From assembly GCF_001949145.1 (NCBI RefSeq), contig NW_019091825.1, forward strand, positions 9,799 through 24,229: DNA of 14,431 bases, read 5' to 3'. The translations under genes were made by a program, and so were the position numbers. Positions 9,066 to 14,431 of this stretch are shown piece after piece. Numbering within the stretch: the stretch's first letter is position 1; the number at the start of each line of letters is the position of its first letter. A model generated the notes under the pieces. It made no database searches, was not told the origin of the DNA, and was given only the letters and a program-made list of their open reading frames with translations. This DNA is from Acanthaster planci (taxonomy: Eukaryota; Echinodermata; Asteroidea; Valvatida; Acanthasteridae).

Positions 9066-9100
9066 AACACATGATATTAGCCAAAAGGCCAAGAAGTGGT
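9066..9100 (-). pseudogene. 5' fragment of U2 spliceosomal snRNA
   Basis: On the minus strand from 9100, the sequence follows the first 34 nt of metazoan U2 snRNA with five mismatches by eye, including an exact run GGCCTTTTGGCTAA, followed by ATCAxGTGT. This part of U2 normally forms stem I and leads into the branch-point recognition region. Two mismatches (CG to CA at nt 3-4, CG to TG at nt 10-11) are CpG-decay changes. After GTGT the match fades: the GTAGTA branch-recognition core reads GTTAATA, and the rest of U2, including an Sm site, is not seen. It is therefore a fragment or a heavily diverged pseudogene, not a working snRNA gene. It lies directly upstream of, and in the same direction as, a LINE ORF1 start. 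Confidence 0.7.
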
Positions 9101-11730
9101 AAAGATTAGTATTTTCCATATTATGCAGCTCTTGATAACCTCTCGATCATGCCAGTAAATGATAAAATGACCTTGAACTTTTGCCAAATTCATGAACAAT
9201 ATTCCAGTGAAAAAGTCCCCCACGGTCGACTCTGTGCGAGTACCTAACCTACACCATACAGTTGCAGTTGTCCCGCAGTGTCTCTATGCTTGACGCAAAG
9301 CTATACCGAAAGTGATCCTACGTTGTGGGCGTGGCAATATTGCACGCTTCCAAGACCTTGTGACAGTCACAGTGTGCAATTACTTTAATATTCTTTACTT
9401 CTGGTCGAGGTGCCTGTTTCTTAAGTACAGAACCCGTTGTATTTCTGTATTTTACATTCCGTACTTTTGAGAAGAAAAGAAATAGTCATGAAATTGCTGA
9501 CTATAGGGCTTTAAACTTGAAAGGCCATGAGGGTGTGCTACACAGGATCATGTGTTATCATTTGAGGTAGCCGTAGACAGACCAGAAAAAAATTAAAACC
9601 CAACCGTGTAATGCTTTACTATTGTTATGTTTACGCGCATGGTCTCTGTATGAGTGGTGGATGATACAGTGGTACCGCCACAATTCTGTGTGTGACCCTT
9701 GGTTGACCTCAAGCTACATTGAATGAGTGGTTATGAATATTCTGGTTGTATGTGCGGGAAAGCTTACAATATTTCCAGATATGTTCTTGAGTTTTCTTGT
9801 AGGATTAAGTAATGCTAAAAGTGAATTTTAAGAAATTTACATAATGAGAGAAATCTCTGAAGGAATTGTAGACTTCAAGATGAGAAAAAACTGAACGAAA
9901 CACACACCGCAAGAGAAATTTTGGAAGGCAATTCTACCGTACGCAGGCTTTGAGACTTATGCACCATTTCAACCGGTGGTGGCAAGTTGTCTGTGGAATG
10001 ACACTTGTAAGTAAAGTTAAGCCAGGCAAGCAAAGTGCAGAGCTGAATCTTGATTCAGAAGAGACTGTGCAGTTTGTGAACTGAATCCAGTTCCAGTTTG
10101 TGAGATCATCAAGTTCCCGTATTTGGGATGGTCATCACCCCCTCGTCATTTTGTCTTTAGCCCGGTCACTCTTATTGGATGTGGTCTTTGTCCCCATAAC
10201 AGCTTATTGTTGCACCGTCATGGACTGAAAACTTTTTTTGCCATCTGTAGACACCAGCGGTCTTCATTGGTAGTGCCTTACCACGTTCTCACCCGTAAGA
10301 ACACCTTCATTCCTCATCATTCTAAACTAGCTCCCATCAACAGTTTTCTAAGTGCTACATTCCCATTAAATCATACTTGTTTATTTGTTCCTCATATCAG
10401 TGTGATGTTGTTTGATTTCTTTGTTGCATCAGAGTATGTTCAAGTTTTGGAATATATACTGTTCACAAATAGTTTTGATTTTTTTTTGGATAGTAACGAC
10501 GTAGTTCTAAATTTAATAAAATTTAATCCGGGAGGCACACAGCTTGCTCATTTGTGTTATGTAGAAGCGCACACCCGACAGTGCATAATGAAATGCTGAA
10601 TATGTCAATACACAATGATACAATAATTTACCAACACATAATTGTAAATTTGGAAAGTTTGCGAGCAACACACTGCATGCCGCATATTTAATGAGGTGAA
10701 CACAGTATTAAAAAACTGCAGAGCACTGATGATCGGTAATGTAGGGAGGGGAAAGTGTCCTCTCTCAATTGGTTCAGCTTGAGGCTCATAGTCATAGAGT
10801 CTTAATACATCATTCATGTACATGAAGGCCTAGCTCCACTCCCCTACTTTTCACCCAGAGTGACTACATGTAGCAGCTGTATAAAAGCAACTGGTCAAAA
10901 AGTCCTAAACAGTCACATTTAGCATGTAATTTTGAGGTATTCACTTCAAAAACACTTGGAATTTTATAAGGTCTGTACACAGAGTCTCAAAGGGTGTCTG
11001 TGTACAGATTTCTTTCATTTCGTCCAATATATTAAAGAAATGCAAGAGTGCCATTTTTTTTAAAAGCTGCAGTTGATGGTCCACAATGTAGGTGCTACAT
11101 TAAAGCAGCCTACTTCTGAGTTACTCTCAGCTATTTTGCCCAAATCAAATACGAGTACTTGCCAAATGTACAGCAGTACTTCATAGAGGGAAAGAGTTTA
11201 ATTTGAAGTTACGCTGGACTTAATGCCCCTGGGCACAGCCCTTTGTGCACACTGCACAGGTAAATGCTATGGAGTTTTCCTTGCTAAATTCCACTTTTTG
11301 TGGCATATTATCACTTTGTGATGGCAGTTGTTAAACATTTTGTTCGTTCATGAAACTTGTCTCCGTCTCTCTACATGTACATGAACATGAACATTAAGCG
11401 CACATGCATGACTGCGGCGATCTCAGGCACGTCATTCATATTGTTCTGAATTCAATCATTCATTGTGCAAAGAGTGAATTAATTTCTGAAAAAATAAACA
11501 AAACCGTAGCTACAGTGGAGCACGTAGTAAATGCTGGACAGGGTTTTCAGTTCAGGGCATTATCGTCCAAAATTCCTGATTTGTATTAATCATCCTGAGA
11601 TTTCTCCATAGACTTGTGCAAACTGCTGAGCTACTTCCGTCCACGGTTTCATGTTTAGTAGGGCGATGTCTTCATTACGGTGTCATCTGCCATGGATAGG
11701 ATGCCTGTAGCCTGTGTTATGGTTTGAATC
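9101..11730. other. Long stretch without a recognisable gene
   Basis: I find no recognisable protein or RNA gene here. The longest open frame is on the plus strand at 10123-10599 (158 codons), with no motif, repeat or domain I know; a frame of that length is expected about once by chance in a window this size. A TATA-like TATAAAAG sits at 10880-10887 on the plus strand with no gene attached. A 12-bp hairpin at 10972-11008 is listed separately. The DNA is AT-rich and looks like intergenic or intronic sequence. Confidence 0.6.
10972..11008. repeat. Perfect 12-bp inverted repeat (hairpin)
   Basis: TCTGTACACAGA at 10972-10983 is the exact reverse complement of TCTGTGTACAGA at 10997-11008, with a 13-base loop. 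The match stops cleanly at both ends. It could be a cruciform or RNA hairpin, or the core of a decayed small inverted-repeat element. No gene adjoins it. Confidence 0.8.
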
Positions 11731-12339
11731 TCAGCATCTACATTGGATTAATGAAATGGAAGCCACCAGCCCTACAATCTGCGAAGATGTAGTGCGTGGT
11801 GGTTCGGGTTGGGAGGCTATACACACGGTGCGAGTAGTCTTCTCTAGCTTTCCTCGGAAATGCCGCAGGCATTTCTTCAGGCAGTGACCTGCCTGAAGTG
11901 TGAAGGCCAGGCAGGGCTGTACGATGGTCCAAATGGCATCTTCCATCATCTTCCCCCAGGGATACAGCTCAGTGGTCACTGTGAGTTCTGGAAGCTCAAA
12001 GTGGGTGTTGCAGACTGTAACAAAGGTGACACTCTTCGATGCTGACGTTGCCATCACACGGGGCTGGTTGATGCGCAGCTCGCTTGTCAACAGCTTCTCC
12101 TTGGTAGCTTTGGTTTTTATTGTCACTCACCATTGTTGATCACTCAGTTGTTGAACACAGGTGGCATTCTCTTCTTGCAGAGAGTTTGCCACCAAGGTGC
12201 ACACCTCGCCGTCTTTCTCATCAATGGAAAGGAACACTGAAAGATCTCTGCGTAGCGCTCTAGCGGCCATCCTTGTCATGTATTTGCGTGGGTTATACCG
12301 GGGGTAACAATGTGGACAAGCGACACTAGGAGCTGCCAT
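11731..12339 (-). pseudogene. Non-LTR retrotransposon ORF1 N-terminal half (L1/Tx1 type), one in-frame stop
   Basis: One frame runs from ATG at 12339 to TGA at 11731, broken only by a TGA at 12127-12129 (about 202 codons). Before the stop it reads EVCTLVANSLQEENATCVQQ and LSDQQW; after it VTIKTKATKEKLLTSEL, then SVTFVTVCNTHFELPELTV and TTELYPWGK. The order CVQQ...W-stop-VT...FELP...LxxxGK matches the N-terminal and RRM-like region of LINE ORF1 proteins, which bind the element's RNA. It also matches the remnant at 8881-8988 (VCxLxA, CVQQ, QWxV). Beyond about 11930 no conserved ORF1 sequence is clear, and no zinc knuckles follow. The first 20 to 25 codons, including CPHCYPRYN, may come from the adjoining LTR rather than the LINE. 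A second start in good context is MAARALRR at about 12273. The TGA probably replaced an arginine CGA. Confidence 0.72.
12127..12129 (-). other. In-frame TGA inside the ORF1 remnant
   Basis: The codon sits between QQW and VTIKTK, where related ORF1 proteins usually carry arginine or another polar residue, and the same frame stays open for 131 more codons. CGA to TGA by deamination of a methylated CpG explains it best. The bases also form a splice-donor-like ATG|GTGAGT, but the conserved sequence continues straight through, so an intron is not needed. Confidence 0.6.
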
Positions 12340-12446
12340 GTTGGAAAAAGTGATTTATTATGCTGACACTGCGTGACGTCATCAGTTACATGAATATTCA
12401 TGGTGTGCATAAGTAATACAGTTCTGATCATGCACAATACATTACA
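12300..12446 (-). repeat. Candidate start of the gypsy 3' LTR (left limit uncertain)
   Basis: Reading the minus strand from 12446, TGTAATGTATTG directly follows the purine tract and is a plausible LTR beginning. Within it lie a perfect CRE-type palindrome TGACGTCA near 12379-12386 and an AATAAA-type signal near 12355-12360, an order compatible with U3 regulatory elements followed by a polyadenylation signal. The other LTR lies outside the window, so the inner end cannot be fixed by comparison. The limit given is a guess, and the LTR may overlap the first codons of the ORF1 remnant that follows. Confidence 0.4.
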
Positions 12447-12826
12447 CTTCCTCCTCACCATTCATATGATTATTGAAATGTTAAGGAAAGTTCAGATTGG
12501 GATTGTTCACAAGCTGGAGGAGGCTTCCAAATAATGATGATGCAAGTGATGAGTATTCTGTTAAGGTTTTGCAAATGAGTGCATCATACCTTGTGATACA
12601 ATAAACATTTATATAATGTTCATTTTGAAGGTATCCTGGACGAAATGGCAATTTCTTCTTTTTTTTTTTAAACAGGTAACACAACACTTTTTTGATTTGC
12701 TTTTCTTAATTTTTTTTTGCTTATGCTGGTCTCTAGACTTATAGAGAAGATGCAAACCAAGGTATAGAAATTAAACGGTTAAAACATAATGCATGTGTGT
12801 TTCAGGTTGGGTTTTGTTTGAAACAG
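12447..12826 (-). other. Gypsy 3' untranslated stretch with candidate polypurine tract
   Basis: After the pol stop there are about 380 bases without a credible coding frame. On the minus strand they contain two A-rich runs (around 12705-12715 and 12655-12672) and end in a purine tract, GAGGAGGAAG, at 12456-12447, directly before TGTAATG. A purine run next to a TG start is where a polypurine tract would prime plus-strand DNA synthesis. The A-rich run at 12655-12672 is an alternative tract. Confidence 0.45.
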
Positions 12827-14431
12827 TCACAGATTGAGTCTGTCTGGGGGTTTGCGATTGCGCGATGGGTAGCGGCGTTCCACCACAGTTGGGCTTGGTT
12901 GTATGGGTGGTTCTACTGGAGTTGGTGTTTGACTGGGCACAGCTTGTTCAGGCTTCGCATGTGCAGATGGTGATGCAGGAACGACTGGGTCTGGTAGAGG
13001 TATCTCTGGAACTACATCAGGTGGTTTGTTCAGATCCGGTGGTTTTCCAGTGTCGGAGTCGATAAGTTGGTCAACATGTCTGCGCCAAATCATGTTTGGT
13101 CCAACGCAAACTTGGTATGACAACGGACCAGATCGTGCATGTATGATCCCTGGAATCCACTTCTGCTTACCACGGTAGTCGCAAACAGAGACTGTCTGGC
13201 CAATGTGAAACTCTCGGGTCACACTTGCAGCATTGTGTGATGTTGCCTGGTCCACCTGCTTACTGCTGACATGGTTGCGAATGTTGGGTTTCAGAATGTC
13301 CAATCGCAATTGCGTCCCATGAACAGTGTAGCTGGGGACTGTGCAGTCGTGGAGTGAGGAGCATTCCTGTATGCTAACTGGAAATTAGCAAGTTTAGCAG
13401 ATGTGCTTCCTTTCTCCCCCGTCATGGATTTCATTGCCTGTTTGAAGGTCTGCACGAAACGTTCAGCTAGGCCATTTGTTGCCGGATGGTACGGGGCAGA
13501 TGTGATGTGTTTCACACCATTGCGCTTGAGGAACATTTGAAACTCATCAGATGTAAACTGAGGCGCGTTGTCGCCCACGAGTTGCTCTGGCACTCCATTT
13601 CTTGCGAAGATGGCTCCGAGAATATCGATGGTGTGCGATGAATCGGATGATTTGGTGCCTACCACTTCTGGCCATTTGGAGTGCGCATCCACTACGATCA
13701 GGAACATTTGACCAAGAAATGGTCCAGCGTAGTCAATGTGGATACATTGCCATGGAGACATGGGCCATTCCCAAGTGTGAAGTGGTGCTGATTTGGGATT
13801 GTGTTGGACTAACTGGCATCCAGAACAACCCTTGGCAAGCCGTTCAATGTTACTGTCAATGCCAGGCCACCAAGTGTAGCCACGTGCGAGGGTTTTCATT
13901 TTCACAACCCCCAAGTGACCTTCATGGAGCTCGTGGAGTACTTTGTCGCAGAGCTTGGCTGGCACTACAACACGTAGTCCCCACATGATGCGTCCATTGT
14001 GCACAGAGAGTTCATGTCTGCGTGCATGGAATGGATTAAGTTCAGAGTCATGGCAGTGAGGCCAGCCCTTCATGGTGTACTCGTAGACTTTTGCGAGTGT
14101 GACATCGCGAGCAGTTTCCTTACGAATTTGGTCACTGGTGACTGGTAGAGTGTCGAATTGCGACAAGTGTAGGAGGTCATCTGGGTCAGTGTGTTCTGCC
14201 CTGACCTCAGGAAGTGGCATTCGCAAAAGTCCATCCGCGTTACAGTGTTTAGTGGTGTTCTTGTACTCAATGTCATAATCGTAGCTGGCAAGGAATACAG
14301 CATAGCGAACCATGCGCGAAGCTGTTGTTGCAGGAATGCTCTTGGTGGGGTGGAATGTTGAAGTTAGCGGCTGGTGGTCAGTCACTAATGGGAACTTTCG
14401 TCCACACAGGTAATTGTTGAATTTCTTGACA
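12827..14431 (-). pseudogene. Ty3/gypsy pol, 3' part (RNase H end, integrase, GPY/F), partial and frameshifted
   Basis: This is the end of a Ty3/gypsy retrotransposon polyprotein, open at the right window edge. Counting from the valine codon at 14385, the start holds the RNase H C-terminus (TDHQPL, then NADGLLR near 49-55). The integrase HHCC zinc module follows (H151/H154/H157, then C187 and C190 in CSGC, with WWPGID between). The catalytic core has D218 (HIDYAG), D272 (GDNAPQFTS) and E308 (NGLAERF), with 35 residues between the last two, so the DDE triad is intact. The frame stops at 13291; the homology continues one frame over from 13309 (LRLDILKPN), a one-base indel. The second frame carries a GPY/F module (GPLSY, 61-65), RRHVDQL, and a proline-rich tail ending PSRNRKPPDRLNL. 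The style resembles K02A2.6-like gypsy pol proteins. The integrase would insert the cDNA copy, but this copy cannot make an unbroken polyprotein. Confidence 0.95.
13291..13309 (-). other. Frameshift site in gypsy pol
   Basis: The integrase frame runs through MGRNCDWTF and stops at 13291-13293, while the homologous continuation LRLDILKPN starts in the next frame within the same 19 bases. The family continues through this motif without a break, so one base has been gained or lost here. A programmed frameshift is unlikely because it lies after the integrase core, in the middle of a conserved motif. Confidence 0.85.

Noticed and set aside
9900-10020. Possible exon ending at a donor-like TTGTAAGTA near 10009
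   Set aside because: The open frame is only about 39 codons after a stop, with no acceptor or family match.
10123-10599. Plus-strand open frame of 158 codons
   Set aside because: No motif or domain, and a frame this long is expected about once by chance in a window of this size on six frames.
12127-12129. Selenocysteine or an intron at the in-frame TGA
   Set aside because: The donor-like GTGAGT and the long frame after the TGA were considered, but ORF1 homology continues through it and LINE ORF1 proteins are not selenoproteins, so a mutation fits better.
1-14431. CRISPR arrays, tRNA or rRNA genes, bacterial operons, RAG-like transposons
   Set aside because: I looked for spaced repeats, tRNA-like cloverleaf motifs, rRNA cores and related transposase motifs on both strands and found none.

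Overview
The window looks like nuclear DNA of an invertebrate or basal chordate, most likely marine. It is AT-rich and gene-poor, it contains metazoan transposable elements, and it carries part of a spliceosomal U2 snRNA sequence. I cannot name the species. Nothing is bacterial: there are no operons, ribosome binding sites or CRISPR arrays. Nearly all recognisable coding sequence is decayed transposable-element DNA, and all of it reads on the minus strand.

Layout from right to left, which is 5' to 3' on the minus strand. (1) 14431-12827: 3' part of a Ty3/gypsy pol gene (end of RNase H, complete integrase, GPY/F module) that enters from outside the window and has one frameshift. A candidate polypurine tract and 3' LTR start follow near 12456-12446. 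(2) 12339-11731: N-terminal half of a non-LTR retrotransposon ORF1 of the L1/Tx1 type, with one in-frame TGA. (3) 11730-9101: no recognisable gene, one strong hairpin. (4) 9100-8836: about 34 nt matching the 5' end of U2 snRNA, followed within 80 nt by a second ORF1 N-terminus. (5) 8248-5134: a dead piggyBac transposase between two candidate TTAACC/GGTTAA termini. (6) 5133-3885: AT-rich and pyrimidine-rich DNA with a three-copy 18-bp repeat. (7) 3881-2330: the rest of an ORF1 (RRM-like part and three zinc knuckles), then the APE-type endonuclease part of ORF2, both broken. (8) 2282-1485: a decayed C2H2 zinc-finger coding remnant and a possible terminal exon. (9) 1484-1: nothing recognised.

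The most informative reading is nested. The ORF1 N-terminus at 8988-8881 and the ORF1 remainder at about 3809-3093 are complementary parts of one domain order, in the same orientation, separated by about 5 kb that contains the piggyBac copy. They may be one LINE broken by later insertion. Its 5' end lies beside a partial U2 snRNA gene, which is what a U2-targeted Tx1-group element would leave. Many inactivating changes (the piggyBac catalytic Asp to Asn, CGA to TGA stops, two U2 mismatches) fit CpG deamination, suggesting these copies were methylated. The ORF1, U2 and piggyBac links are inferred by eye, without database searches.
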